Source: Methanobacteriota archaeon (GTDB lineage: Archaea > Thermoplasmatota > Thermoplasmata > RBG-16-68-12). From it: a DNA stretch of 64,000 nt. Positions 21,859-30,995 of the stretch are shown here, piece after piece. The first letter of the stretch is position 1. The number at the start of each line of letters is the position of its first letter. The position numbers were made by a program, and so were the translations under genes. The stretch lies in the NCBI GenBank assembly GCA_005878665.1, contig VBLR01000114.1, positions 1-64,000 on the forward strand, given 5' to 3'. Below the pieces are notes generated by a model that saw only the letters and a list, made by a program, of their open reading frames with translations, searched no databases and was not told the origin of the DNA.

Positions 21859-23343
21859 ATGACGAAAGTCGCCGCGGTCGTTCGGGCGGACAACGCCGCC
21901 GAGGCGGAACGCCAGTCCCGGATGGCCCTCGAGAAAGGCGCGGATCTTGTCGAGCTGCGGCTGGACTACGTTCGAGATCTCGGATCGTCGACAATCCGCA
22001 AACTGGCGAACGGCGTCGGCGCTCGGGCCATTGCAACGTTGCGCTCGCCGGGCCAAGGAGGCGCACCGGGCCCGAATCCTCGTCAACGCATCGCATTCCT
22101 CCGAGAGATCTGCCATTCGCGCTTTGCATATGTGGACCTCGAGCTCGAAACGGACCGGGAAGTCCTCGGAGCGCTGGGCCGTCTCGCATCGGACCATCGA
22201 ACGGTGGTCATCGTCTCTCATCACTTCGCCCACGCCGTGGAGGCGCATCGGGTTTCGGAGGCTCTCGACTCGTGTGCCGCCCAAGGCGAAGTCGCCAAGG
22301 TCGCGGTCCCTGTGACCGAGGTCGATGCAGCGATTCAGCTTGTCGACCTGGCCCGGTCGGGGAGCGGCCGTCCGAATCGTTTCATCCTGATTGGGATGGG
22401 CGGTGCCGCCATCGTGACACGCGCCCTCGCGGACGCACTCGGCCAAGAAATCCAATACGCCTCGTGGGGGCCCTCGACCGCTGCAGGTCAACTGTCCCTT
22501 GGGACCGCCACGCGCCTCCGCGGCCGCGAGCCGATGATCCTCGGCTTGATTGGCCATCCGGTCGAGCACTCGATTTCTTCGACGATGCACGAGGCGGGCC
22601 TGGCCGCGCTGGGCCTGCCCGCCGTCTACCTGCCTTTCGACATCCTGCCCGAACGACTGGATCGGTTCCTCCTCGCGGCTGAGCGCCTTCGAATCCGAGG
22701 CTTCAATGTGACAAGCCCGCACAAGGAGGCGGTGGTCCGATCCGTGGACGAACTCGATGGCGACGCGGAACGACTTGGAGTCGTGAACACGGTCGTCCTG
22801 CGAGACGGCTGGACCACGGGCCACAACACGGACGTGTACGGATTCCGCATCTCCCTGCGGTCTCTCGGGCTGCGCGTTGGCGAGCGGAACGCCCTCGTCG
22901 TCGGTGCCGGCGGCGCCGCCAAGGCTGTCGTCGACGTCCTGCTCCGGGAAGGTGCCCACGTTCAGCTGACAAATCGCACCGCCGCGCGCGCGAAGGTTCT
23001 CGCGGACTCCTTCGACCATCGAATCGAGGTGCTCCCTGCCGAAGACCTAACGCGAAAGGGTCCGTGGGACCTGCTCGTCAACGCGACCCCGGCGGGAACG
23101 AAAGGCGTCCACGATGGCCTCCCGGTCCCTGAGGACGTGATCGGAAAGGCGGGGTTCATCTACGATCTCGTGTACAATCCGCGGGTCACCCCCCTCCTCC
23201 GAACGGCGAAGCTTCTGAACCGCCCCGGAGCTTCCGGACTCGAGATGCTCCTCCACCAGGGAGCGAAGGCGTTCGAGCTCTGGACCGGGCAAGTCGCTCC
23301 CTTCGATGCGATGCAGCGGGCCGCGAAGGAGGCGTTGCGATGA
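21859..23343 (+). CDS. aroDE: Fused 3-dehydroquinate dehydratase / shikimate dehydrogenase
   Basis: A 494-residue bifunctional protein. Residues 1-215 are type I dehydroquinase: DLVELRLDYV, VVIVSHHF with the catalytic His, and EVAKVAVPV with the Schiff-base Lys. Residues 225-494 are shikimate dehydrogenase: IGHPVEHSISSTMHEAGL, GFNVTSPHKEAVV with the catalytic Lys, HNTDVYGF, the NADP loop VVGAGGAAKAVV and VNATPAGT. Such fusions occur in plants and chlamydiae and in some archaea. ATG 21859 follows the previous stop by 1 nt; the 3' end overlaps aroK in ATGA. Confidence 0.94.
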   Translation: MTKVAAVVRADNAAEAERQSRMALEKGADLVELRLDYVRDLGSSTIRKLANGVGARAIATLRSPGQGGAPGPNPRQRIAFLREICHSRFAYVDLELETDREVLGALGRLASDHRTVVIVSHHFAHAVEAHRVSEALDSCAAQGEVAKVAVPVTEVDAAIQLVDLARSGSGRPNRFILIGMGGAAIVTRALADALGQEIQYASWGPSTAAGQLSLGTATRLRGREPMILGLIGHPVEHSISSTMHEAGLAALGLPAVYLPFDILPERLDRFLLAAERLRIRGFNVTSPHKEAVVRSVDELDGDAERLGVVNTVVLRDGWTTGHNTDVYGFRISLRSLGLRVGERNALVVGAGGAAKAVVDVLLREGAHVQLTNRTAARAKVLADSFDHRIEVLPAEDLTRKGPWDLLVNATPAGTKGVHDGLPVPEDVIGKAGFIYDLVYNPRVTPLLRTAKLLNRPGASGLEMLLHQGAKAFELWTGQVAPFDAMQRAAKEALR

Positions 23344-24197
23344 GGGCCCAAGCATCCTGTTTTGGTGCGGGCACAATCGTGAACGCGATTGCGACCGGCC
23401 GGGGTGCGGCCTTCGGTCTCGCGCTGCGAGCCACGGCGACTGCGGAGACTAGGCCCGAAGGCCTCGGAGTCCGGGTCCATGTGCCGGACGGACTCGACCC
23501 GACTCTTGTCCGATTGTGTGCCGAGCGAGTCCTTCGACGCGGTACTCAACAGGTAGGCATCGAGGTCACGGTCACGTCGGAGATTCCGGTCTCTCGCGGA
23601 CTGAAGAGCAGCTCCGCCGTCGCGAACGCGGTCGTCCTCGCGTGTGCTCGCGCCCTCGGCGCCCCGCTCGAGCCGCTTCGGATCATCGGGATCGGAGTGG
23701 ATGCCGCCTGCGATGCCGGCGTAACGATTACCGGTGCGTTCGACGATGCGTGCGCCTCCTTCTTCGGCGGCATTGTCGCGACGGACAACCAGGCGCGAAA
23801 AATTCTCGGTTACGATCGCTTCCCGGAGGGCCTCGTCGCGGTCGTGCAGGTGCCCGATCGGACGATTACCAAGTCGAGTCTCAAGGGCACGGACTTTGTC
23901 CAAATCCGCCCGCAGATCGAGGAGGCCTTCCGCCTTGCGATGAAAGGCGACTACTTCCGGGCGTTGAATGTCAACAGCGGGGCCTACGCGCCTTTGCTCG
24001 GGGTCGACGAGACGCCAGCGATTCGTGCGCGGGCGGCTGGGGCGAAGGCCGCGGGAATCACCGGCACGGGGCCGTCCATCCTTGCGTTAGCACAGGCGAC
24101 CCACGTGGACGCCGTTCGAAGGGCGATGGACGACGGGTCCTCCGAAGTTCGCGTCGTGCGCCTGAACACGATCGAGTCGCGGGAGGTGGTCGCCTGA
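23340..24197 (+). CDS. aroK: Shikimate kinase, archaeal GHMP type
   Basis: A 285-residue GHMP-superfamily kinase that phosphorylates shikimate, unrelated to bacterial AroK. The ATP-binding motif is PVSRGLKSSSAVANAVVLA, and GITGTGPSILALAQ is the C-terminal glycine-rich motif. Length and position between aroDE and aroA confirm the role against the related homoserine kinases. ATG overlaps the aroDE stop. Its 3' end contains the GGAGGTG ribosome-binding site of aroA. Confidence 0.92.
   Translation: MRAQASCFGAGTIVNAIATGRGAAFGLALRATATAETRPEGLGVRVHVPDGLDPTLVRLCAERVLRRGTQQVGIEVTVTSEIPVSRGLKSSSAVANAVVLACARALGAPLEPLRIIGIGVDAACDAGVTITGAFDDACASFFGGIVATDNQARKILGYDRFPEGLVAVVQVPDRTITKSSLKGTDFVQIRPQIEEAFRLAMKGDYFRALNVNSGAYAPLLGVDETPAIRARAAGAKAAGITGTGPSILALAQATHVDAVRRAMDDGSSEVRVVRLNTIESREVVA
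24182..24188 (+). promoter_or_regulatory. Strong Shine-Dalgarno site deciding the CTG start of aroA
   Basis: GGAGGTG, fully complementary to the anti-Shine-Dalgarno CACCTCC, 5 nt before CTG 24194. It supports initiation at the CTGA junction. Confidence 0.7.
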
Positions 24198-25465
24198 GGT
24201 ACCGAGTCCGCACGTCTCGAGTCTCCGGATCGATTCGTGCTCCGCCGTCGAAGAGCTACACTCACCGTGCGGTCATCCTCGCCGCCTTGTCTCACGGCCC
24301 TTGTCGCATTCGTCGGCCGCTCCTTGCGGAGGATACCGCGGCTACGATTGCGGGCATGGCCGCGTTCGGCGCGGTGATTGAACCAACCGCGGACGGGCTC
24401 CGGGTCGTTTCGGATTCCTTGCACCCACCCAGGATGCCGATCGACGCACGGAACTCCGGGACGACGTTGCGTCTCCTCGCGGGCGTGGCCGCGCTTCTCG
24501 ATGGTTCGACGACGCTCTCGGGCGATGCGAGCCTCCAGAAACGTCCGATGGGTCCGCTCCTCGAGGCCCTCACGAGCCTCGGTGCCCGCGGATCGTCCGT
24601 TTCTGGCGATGGTCGTCCTCCCATCGAGGTCGAGGGAGTCCTGCGCGGTGGCCGCGTCTCCCTGTCCGGGTCCATCAGCTCCCAATTTCTTTCGAGTCTT
24701 CTCATCGCCTGCCCTCTCGCGGCGAATCCGTCGGAAATCCGCGTCCTTCCCCCGCGACGCTCGGAGCCATACGTCGAGGTGACGCGGCAAATGGTCCGCG
24801 CGTTCGGCGTCGAGATTGTGGTGGACGAGGACGCCTACCTCGTGCCCGGCGGGCGGACGTACCACCCGACGGATGTGGACATACCGGGGGACTTCTCGTC
24901 TGCCGCCTTTCCTCTTGTCGCCGCGGCGATCACGTGCGGAGACGTGACCGTCGAAGGCCTCGACCTCGGCTCGCCCCAAGGCGACCGCCGGATCGCCCAA
25001 CTGCTGGAGTTGTTCGGGGCACGAGTGGATCTGGTTGAGGATCGCATGCGGGTGCGAAGCGGCGACCTCACAGGCCAGACGGTGGACGTCAGCAATACAC
25101 CGGATCTCTTCCCTATCCTCGCGGTCCTCGCGACGCAGGCGAATGGCGAAACGCGCTTCGTGAACGGAGACCACCTTCGAGTCAAGGAGAGCGACCGGAT
25201 CGCCTCGACGGTCGCGATGCTGCGGGCCCTGGGTGCCCGAGCGGAACCGACCCCGGACGGTTGCGTCGTTCACGGACCCGCGAGCCTGCACGGCGCGTTC
25301 ATCGACGCGCGGGCAGACCATCGCGTCCTGATGGCTGCCGCCATCGCCGGTCTCGCGGCGGACGACTCGGTGGACATCTCGGATCCTTGGTGCTTCCGCG
25401 TCTCGTATCCTTCGTTCCTCGACGACATGCGAGCCCTTGGGGCCCTTCACGCGGTGGTTGAATGA
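24194..25465 (+). CDS. aroA: EPSP synthase with a CTG start codon
   Basis: A 423-residue 5-enolpyruvylshikimate-3-phosphate synthase. The N-terminal APPSKSYTHRA, the NSGTTLRLLAGVAAL phosphate site, RPMGPLLEAL, GSISSQFLSSLL, DVDIPGDFSSAAFPLVAAA and the ESDRIAST motif are all in place. There is no ATG, GTG or TTG between the upstream region and APPSKS; the only sensible start is CTG at 24194, which overlaps the aroK stop as CTGA and is preceded 5 nt upstream by a perfect GGAGGTG. The next ATG would remove the active-site Lys. Confidence 0.92.
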   Translation: MRYRVRTSRVSGSIRAPPSKSYTHRAVILAALSHGPCRIRRPLLAEDTAATIAGMAAFGAVIEPTADGLRVVSDSLHPPRMPIDARNSGTTLRLLAGVAALLDGSTTLSGDASLQKRPMGPLLEALTSLGARGSSVSGDGRPPIEVEGVLRGGRVSLSGSISSQFLSSLLIACPLAANPSEIRVLPPRRSEPYVEVTRQMVRAFGVEIVVDEDAYLVPGGRTYHPTDVDIPGDFSSAAFPLVAAAITCGDVTVEGLDLGSPQGDRRIAQLLELFGARVDLVEDRMRVRSGDLTGQTVDVSNTPDLFPILAVLATQANGETRFVNGDHLRVKESDRIASTVAMLRALGARAEPTPDGCVVHGPASLHGAFIDARADHRVLMAAAIAGLAADDSVDISDPWCFRVSYPSFLDDMRALGALHAVVE

Positions 25466-26535
25466 ACGTCTTCGGCACGCGATACCGGACCACGATCTTC
25501 GGGACCAGCCACGGTCCATTTGTAGGCTGCACGATTGAGGGACTGCGCTCCGGCATGCGGATCGACGAGGCCGTCGTCCAGGGGCAGCTCGACCGCCGTC
25601 GACCGGGACAGAGCCTCGTCACGACCCAGCGGAAGGAGGCGGATCGTGTGGAATTCTCGGAAGGCATCTCGGACGGGCTCGCGACGGGCGAGCCGATCGT
25701 CGCTCTCATCCGCAACGAGGACGTGCAATCGAAATCCTATGCCAACGCCGCGCGGGTCCCGCGTCCCGGGCATGGAGACTTCGCGGCTGCGATGAAATAT
25801 GGAGGGAAGAGCGATCTCCGGGGGGGCGGCCAACTCTCGGGCCGGATGACAGCTCCATTGGTCGTCTCCGGCGCGATTGCTCGACAGGTGCTGGAACCGA
25901 AAGGCGTTCGGTTCTACGCGCATGCGGCCCAAATCGGTCGGGTCACCGCGCAACCCGTCACTCCGCAGCAGATTGCGGCGAACGTCGAACTCAGCGCGGT
26001 CCGGTGTGCCGACCTCGAGGCGGCGGACCGCATGATCGAGGAAATCGAGGCGGCCCGGAAAGACCGCGATAGCGTCGGCGGCGTCATCGAAGCAGTCGTG
26101 ACGGGTCTCCCTCCCGGCGTGGGCGAGCCGTTCTTCGAGTCCGTCGAGTCGGCGCTCGCTCATCTCCTCTTCTCGATCCCCGCCGTGAAGGGCGTCGACT
26201 TCGGGGCCGGCTTCCGCAGCGCGTCGATGCGCGGGAGCGAGCACAACGATCCGTTCACCGTCGAGGCCGGTCGAGTCGCGACCGAGACGAACCATGCGGG
26301 CGGCATCCTCGGCGGCATCACGAACGGCATGCCCATCACGTTCCGCGTTGCGGTCAAGCCGACCGCGTCCATCGCGAAACCGCAGCGATCCGTCGACCTG
26401 GGGACGATGCGGCCGACGGAGATTGTCGTCACGGGCCGTCATGACCCGTGTATTGTTCCCCGGGCCGTGCCGGTCGTGGAGAACGCTGCCGCGATGGCGA
26501 TCCTCGATCTCATGCTCGTGGGGGGTTTCCTTTGA
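25462..26535 (+). CDS. aroC: Chorismate synthase
   Basis: A 357-residue FMN-dependent lyase producing chorismate. Signature stretches are GTSHGPFVGCTIEGLRSGM, the arginine-rich RRRPGQSLVTTQRKEAD, RPGHGDFAAAMKYG, GGGQLSGRMTA and the C-terminal DPCIVPRAVPVVENAAAM. Full length. ATG overlaps the aroA stop in ATGA and its own stop overlaps tyrA in TTGA. It supplies chorismate for both the TyrA branch and the trp operon downstream. Confidence 0.96.
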   Translation: MNVFGTRYRTTIFGTSHGPFVGCTIEGLRSGMRIDEAVVQGQLDRRRPGQSLVTTQRKEADRVEFSEGISDGLATGEPIVALIRNEDVQSKSYANAARVPRPGHGDFAAAMKYGGKSDLRGGGQLSGRMTAPLVVSGAIARQVLEPKGVRFYAHAAQIGRVTAQPVTPQQIAANVELSAVRCADLEAADRMIEEIEAARKDRDSVGGVIEAVVTGLPPGVGEPFFESVESALAHLLFSIPAVKGVDFGAGFRSASMRGSEHNDPFTVEAGRVATETNHAGGILGGITNGMPITFRVAVKPTASIAKPQRSVDLGTMRPTEIVVTGRHDPCIVPRAVPVVENAAAMAILDLMLVGGFL

Positions 26536-27623
26536 GCGAGACGGAAATCGCACGGCTGCGAGACGAGATCGCGGAGGTCGATCGGGAGATCATCGGCCTC
26601 GTGGCGAAGCGCCTCGATCTCGCCGCTCAGGTCGGCTCGGAGAAGAAGATACTCGGTCGGCCTCTGCGGGACCAAAGGGCGGAGGACCGTGTCCGAGCGC
26701 GGCTCTTGGCGGAGGCCACAAAGCGAGAGATCAGCCCATCATTCGGCGAGGGCCTTGCGCAGCTCCTGATCGAGGAGAGTCTGCGGCGACAGGAGAGCGT
26801 TCGATCTCTGGCGTCGCTCCACCAGCGGGTCCTAGTGGTCGGCGGCGCGGGACGCATGGGCCGGTGGCTGTGCCGATTCTTCCGATCGCGCGGGTGGGAC
26901 GTCGTCGTGAATGACATCGCCGGGCCGCTCGATGGTTTCCCGTTCGAACCGAATCTGCAGAAAGGCGTGCAGGGGGCCGATGTAATCGCGGTCTCGGTTC
27001 CGATGTCTGCCTCCGCGGAGATCTTGCGCTCCATCACAGTACTGAAGCCGAAAGGTCTCGTCTTCGACGTCTGCAGCTTGAAAGCTCCGATCGAGGGAGA
27101 GCTTCGAGCGATGGGCCGGTCCGGTTTGCGAATCGCGAGCGTCCATCCGCTGTTTGGACCGAACCTCTGGCCGATCTCGAGCGGCAGCATCACGTTCAGC
27201 GATTGCGGAAACAGCAAGGCGGTGCTCGAAGCAAGGGAATTGTTCCGCGCGAGTGGCGCGACATTTGTTGACATTTCTTTGGAGCGGCACGATGAGTCCA
27301 TGGCGTTCCTCCTGGGGCTGAGCCATCTCTGCCTCTTGACCTTCGCTCGGTGCGTCGCGGAAAGCCCGTTCGACTTCGCAGGCCTGACGAGTCCCGCCGG
27401 TACGACATTCTCTCGTCTCTCAATCGCCGCTGCGGGGCTCTTGGCGGATCCTCCGACCCTGCTGAGAGACATCCAAGCGCTGAACCCCCACACTCCGCTC
27501 ATTCATCGTCGGATCCGGGAGACGTTGGACGAGTGGGAGAACGCCACCGCGTCGGAGGGCTCAGATTTTCTCCATCTTGTCCGTCAAACACGAATGGACT
27601 TCTCGGGAAAGGTGTCGCTGTGA
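26532..27623 (+). CDS. tyrA: Chorismate mutase-prephenate dehydrogenase (TyrA)
   Basis: A 363-residue bifunctional enzyme. Residues 1-95 form an AroQ-type chorismate mutase (LRDEIAEVDREIIGLVAKRLDLA, KKILGRPLRDQRAEDRV). Residues 98-363 are prephenate dehydrogenase with the NAD loop VLVVGGAGRMGRWLCRFF, VFDVCSLKAPI, SVHPLFGPN with the catalytic His and ERHDESMAFLLGLSH. It makes 4-hydroxyphenylpyruvate for tyrosine. TTG 26532 overlaps the aroC stop as TTGA. No prephenate dehydratase gene is in the window. Confidence 0.92.
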   Translation: MSETEIARLRDEIAEVDREIIGLVAKRLDLAAQVGSEKKILGRPLRDQRAEDRVRARLLAEATKREISPSFGEGLAQLLIEESLRRQESVRSLASLHQRVLVVGGAGRMGRWLCRFFRSRGWDVVVNDIAGPLDGFPFEPNLQKGVQGADVIAVSVPMSASAEILRSITVLKPKGLVFDVCSLKAPIEGELRAMGRSGLRIASVHPLFGPNLWPISSGSITFSDCGNSKAVLEARELFRASGATFVDISLERHDESMAFLLGLSHLCLLTFARCVAESPFDFAGLTSPAGTTFSRLSIAAAGLLADPPTLLRDIQALNPHTPLIHRRIRETLDEWENATASEGSDFLHLVRQTRMDFSGKVSL

Positions 27624-28684
27624 GCAAGGTTCCCGTGGCCGTCCTCGGGGCGACCGGGAATATCGGCCAGCGTTTCGTCAGCTTGCTCCAGGACCACCCC
27701 ACGTTCGAAATCGCGGCCCTCGCCTCGTCCGAGCGAAAGGTCGGAGGATCCCTCAAAGCCTTCTGGCGGCTCGACGACGTCCCGCTCGCCCCGCACGTCG
27801 CCTCGATGGAACTGCAGCCGCTCGACTTGGGCGTCCTCCGGAAGCACGACGTCGTCGCGGCGTTCAGCGGCCTGCCTTCGGAAATCGCCGGAGACATCGA
27901 GATGGACGCCGCCCGGGTGGGTGTGCGAGTTTTCTCCAACGCGTCAGCCCACCGGATGGACCCAGATGTTCCGCTCTTGGTGCCGGAAGTGAATCCGAAC
28001 CATCTTCGGCTCGTCGAACGCCAGCCAGCCTTCCGGGAGGGCGGTTTCGTCGTGACGAATCCAAATTGTTCGATCACGGGCCTGGCCCTTCCGCTGAAGC
28101 CCCTCGTGGACTCGCTCGACCTCACGGATGTCCATGTGGCCACGTACCAAGCGCTCTCCGGGGCGGGCTATCCCGGCGTCCCGTCCCTCGACATCACCGC
28201 GAACGTGATCCCTTTCATCGAGGGCGAGGAGGAAAAGATGCGCAGGGAGGCGAAGAAAATCCTTGGGTCGCTTTCCGACGGCATCTTGCCGAGTCCAATC
28301 GACGTGTGGGCGAACTGCGCCCGCGTCGCGGTGCGCGACGGTCACCTCGAGGCCGTCTCGATTCCCCTGAAGGACGAAATTCCCGCGGGCGAAATCGCGC
28401 ATCTCCTCTCCTCGTTCCGCGGAGAAGCGCAGGTTCAGCAGCTCCCGACGGCCCCGAACCAGCCGGTGATCGTCCGCGCGGAAGCGAACCGACCGCAGCC
28501 GCTGCTCGACCTCATGGCGGGCGAACCTGCGCGGGCGCGCGGGATGGCCGCAACCATCGGCCGGATCCGCGTCGTGGAACGCGTCGTTCGCTTTTTCGTT
28601 CTATCGCACAACACGATTCGTGGCGGCGCGGGCGGGAGCGTGCTCAACGCGGAGTTCGCACACCGGAGAGGGTACCTTGACTGA
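27620..28684 (+). CDS. asd: Aspartate-semialdehyde dehydrogenase
   Basis: A 354-residue enzyme of the archaeal/fungal-type ASADH family. GATGNIGQRFVSLL binds NADP, VTNPNCSITGLALPLKPL contains the catalytic Cys, and QALSGAGYPGVPSLD and SHNTIRGGAGGSVLNAE are family hallmarks. It reduces aspartyl phosphate to aspartate semialdehyde, which feeds ADH synthase at the head of this same operon as well as threonine, methionine and lysine synthesis. GTG 27620 overlaps tyrA as GTGA. Confidence 0.94.
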   Translation: MSKVPVAVLGATGNIGQRFVSLLQDHPTFEIAALASSERKVGGSLKAFWRLDDVPLAPHVASMELQPLDLGVLRKHDVVAAFSGLPSEIAGDIEMDAARVGVRVFSNASAHRMDPDVPLLVPEVNPNHLRLVERQPAFREGGFVVTNPNCSITGLALPLKPLVDSLDLTDVHVATYQALSGAGYPGVPSLDITANVIPFIEGEEEKMRREAKKILGSLSDGILPSPIDVWANCARVAVRDGHLEAVSIPLKDEIPAGEIAHLLSSFRGEAQVQQLPTAPNQPVIVRAEANRPQPLLDLMAGEPARARGMAATIGRIRVVERVVRFFVLSHNTIRGGAGGSVLNAEFAHRRGYLD

Positions 28685-30092
28685 GCCATGGAAGGTCGCG
28701 AAGTTCGGTGGGAATTGCGTCAGCACCGGGGACATGTACGAGCGGATCGCGAGCGTCGTCCACGAGGACCTGACGCGGAAGTTCCTCGTCGTGTCGGCGA
28801 TTTCCGGCGTCACGGACACCCTCGTCACGATCCTGGCGCGGCCCCAGGAGGAGAAGGAGATCGACTCGTTCGTTGCAGACCTCCGCCGCAAGCATATGGA
28901 CCTTTTGCCGAAGTCCCGCGAAGGCGCGACTGGGAGCGGCGGGGCGATCGACGGCCTCGCGACGAAGCTGGAGCGCCTTCTGTACGGGGTCGCGTACACG
29001 GAGGAGATCACCCCGCGCACGAGGGACTTTGTCCTCTCCTTCGGCGAGCGGCTGGCCGCGCAGGTCGTCGCGGCGAATCTGTGTCTGTTTGGAATTGACG
29101 CCGTGCCGCACGAGGCGGACGCGATCGGCCTCATCACGGACGATACCTACGGGAACGCCACCGCGTTGCTCGACGAGACACGCGCGCGCCTTGCGCCGTT
29201 CCTCCGGCACGAGGCGCAGGCGGGTCGGGTGAGCGTGATCACGGGATTCTTCGGTCTCTCCCGAGAAGGCAAGACCGCGACGTTCGGCCGCGGCGGATCC
29301 GATTACAGTGCCGCCGTCGTGGCGCACGCCCTCGAGCTGCCGACGATTGAGATCTGGAAAGATGTCGGCGGGTTCATGAGCGCGGACCCGAAGATTGTTC
29401 CCGAGGCGTTTCCGCTCTCCGCGCTTTCGTACGACGAAGCTGCCGAGCTTTCGTACTTCGGTGCGAAGGCACTCCACCCCCGGTCGGTGCAGCCCGCACA
29501 GGCTTGCGGCGCATCGATTGTATTGAAAAACATTACCCGCCCGGACGAGACAGGCACGCGGATTGGTCCCGACACGGTAGATCGGAGCGGCGATGTCAAG
29601 AGCATCTCGTATGTGCGGGATCTCGCGACCTTGAAGGTATTCGCGACGGGCGCGGGGCAGAAGGAGGGCCTGCTCTCCCAGGTTGCGACCGCTCTCACGA
29701 GCGCGGGAACGAACGTGTATAGCGCGGCGACATCGCAGACGTGCATCGCGCTCCTCGTCGACGCGGATGCGTTGAGCCGTGCTAAGAAGGCGGTCTCCCG
29801 CCTCCCGTTCGGCCTCGTCGAGCGGATTGAAGTGCTGCCGCACGTGTCGCTGATCAGCTTCGTCGGCGAAGGCGTCGGATACACCCACGGGGTTGCCGCG
29901 CGGGTGTTTCGCGCCGTTGCGGACCGCGGCATCAACGTGCAGCTCATCTCCGCGGGTGCCTCGATGGTCGCGTACACGTTCACCGTCGACAACCAGGACC
30001 TCGAAAGGGCGGTCCAAGCGGTGCACCGAGAGTTCTTTGGACATCGATATCCCGGGCCCCAGGCACCGGTGGGCGCCCGGAGCCACGGCTAG
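28677..30092 (+). CDS. lysC: Aspartate kinase
   Basis: A 471-residue kinase making aspartyl phosphate. VAKFGGNCVSTGDM is the ATP-binding start (usually KFGGTSV; here Asn-Cys replaces Thr-Ser), FGRGGSDYSAAVVAHAL is the nucleotide site, and two ACT domains follow from about residue 310 (LKVFATGAGQKEGLLSQVATAL and VSLISFVGEGVGYTHGVAARVF), implying feedback control by an amino acid. TTG 28677 is preceded by GGAGAGGG and overlaps asd by 8 nt. It closes the aro operon. Confidence 0.93.
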   Translation: MTEPWKVAKFGGNCVSTGDMYERIASVVHEDLTRKFLVVSAISGVTDTLVTILARPQEEKEIDSFVADLRRKHMDLLPKSREGATGSGGAIDGLATKLERLLYGVAYTEEITPRTRDFVLSFGERLAAQVVAANLCLFGIDAVPHEADAIGLITDDTYGNATALLDETRARLAPFLRHEAQAGRVSVITGFFGLSREGKTATFGRGGSDYSAAVVAHALELPTIEIWKDVGGFMSADPKIVPEAFPLSALSYDEAAELSYFGAKALHPRSVQPAQACGASIVLKNITRPDETGTRIGPDTVDRSGDVKSISYVRDLATLKVFATGAGQKEGLLSQVATALTSAGTNVYSAATSQTCIALLVDADALSRAKKAVSRLPFGLVERIEVLPHVSLISFVGEGVGYTHGVAARVFRAVADRGINVQLISAGASMVAYTFTVDNQDLERAVQAVHREFFGHRYPGPQAPVGARSHG

Positions 30093-30136
30093 GCCTGGGC
30101 GATCTTCGCGGCGGCGGTCAATCCATATACGGAGAC

Positions 30137-30144
30137 ATATAAAA
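30137..30144 (+). promoter_or_regulatory. TATA box of the trp operon
   Basis: ATATAAAA in an unusually A/T-rich 30120-30180 segment. It lies about 63 nt before ATG 30204, giving a leader of about 40 nt that could carry regulation; no obvious hairpin is visible in it. Confidence 0.55.
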
Positions 30145-30203
30145 TACAATAATGCCTAAATATCATCTACACTTTCCATAAAGGGGCAGGCGAACAGAGA
30201 AAC

Positions 30204-30995
30204 ATGTCCCTTTTCGGAGTTGAAAGGCGACAACGACGCCTCGAAGGAGGCGCGGGCCGGATCTTCGTTCTCGCTCTCGACCATGGCCTCGCTGGCGGAC
30301 CCCTTCCCGGAATCGAACGGCCGACGGATCTCGTACGTGGTCTGCAGGCCGTCCCATTCTCCGGGGTCCTCGTGAATCCCGGGATGGTCCGTTCCATCTC
30401 GGCCGAGATCCCGCCCGCTTGGAGCCTCATCGTGCATCTTTCTGCCGGCGCCTTGCTCGGTTCGATGCCAGGATTCAAAGTCCTCTCCTCGACGGTGGAA
30501 CATGCAGTCTCCCTCGGAGCCGACGCGGTCTCGGTCCAGATCTCGTTCGGGGACTCACGCGAGGACCGAATGATTGCGGACGCGCGGCGCGTCGTTGACC
30601 TGGCGACATCCCTCGGCCTGCCGGTTTTTCTGATGGCCCACGCGCCCGCTGAACCCGGCGGGTCCTCCGAAGATTCCGGCGCAGCGGCTCATGCGGCGCG
30701 TGCCGCCGCCGAAGTGGGCGCATCTATCGTGCAGACGAATTTCGCGGGACCGCCCGACGGTCTGCGCGAGATCGCTCACGGCTGCCCGGTGCCATTGGTC
30801 GTCGCCGGCGGACCAAAGTGTTCGACCGAGGACACGTTCCTTGACGCCTTACGCGGGATGATGCGAGCCGGTGCGGCAGGACTTTCTGTGGGCCGTCGGG
30901 TATTTTCGGCGGCAGATCCCCCTGCGACGGCACAACGGATCGCGGACGTGATTTTCGGGAGCGTCCGGCCCTTGATCCCCGAGGCGGCGCGATGA
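30204..30995 (+). CDS. ADH-synthase/FbaB-like TIM barrel lacking the Schiff-base lysine
   Basis: A 263-residue paralogue of the ADH synthase at 20035. It keeps Asp26 in ALDHGLAGGP, the phosphate-binding VVAGGPK and LSVGRRVFSAADP. The catalytic Lys is Gln177 (ASIVQTNFAG) and the Tyr region reads MAHAPAEPGG, so it cannot use the ADH synthase imine mechanism. It is the first gene of the trp operon and overlaps trpE in ATGA. trpF is missing from this operon, so an isomerase or regulatory role in tryptophan synthesis is a possible inference, not shown. Confidence 0.75.
   Translation: MSLFGVERRQRRLEGGAGRIFVLALDHGLAGGPLPGIERPTDLVRGLQAVPFSGVLVNPGMVRSISAEIPPAWSLIVHLSAGALLGSMPGFKVLSSTVEHAVSLGADAVSVQISFGDSREDRMIADARRVVDLATSLGLPVFLMAHAPAEPGGSSEDSGAAAHAARAAAEVGASIVQTNFAGPPDGLREIAHGCPVPLVVAGGPKCSTEDTFLDALRGMMRAGAAGLSVGRRVFSAADPPATAQRIADVIFGSVRPLIPEAAR

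Noticed and set aside
30171..30176. ACTTTC in the leader of the trp operon
   Set aside because: It lies downstream of the TATA box rather than upstream and lacks the extended ACCGACC part.
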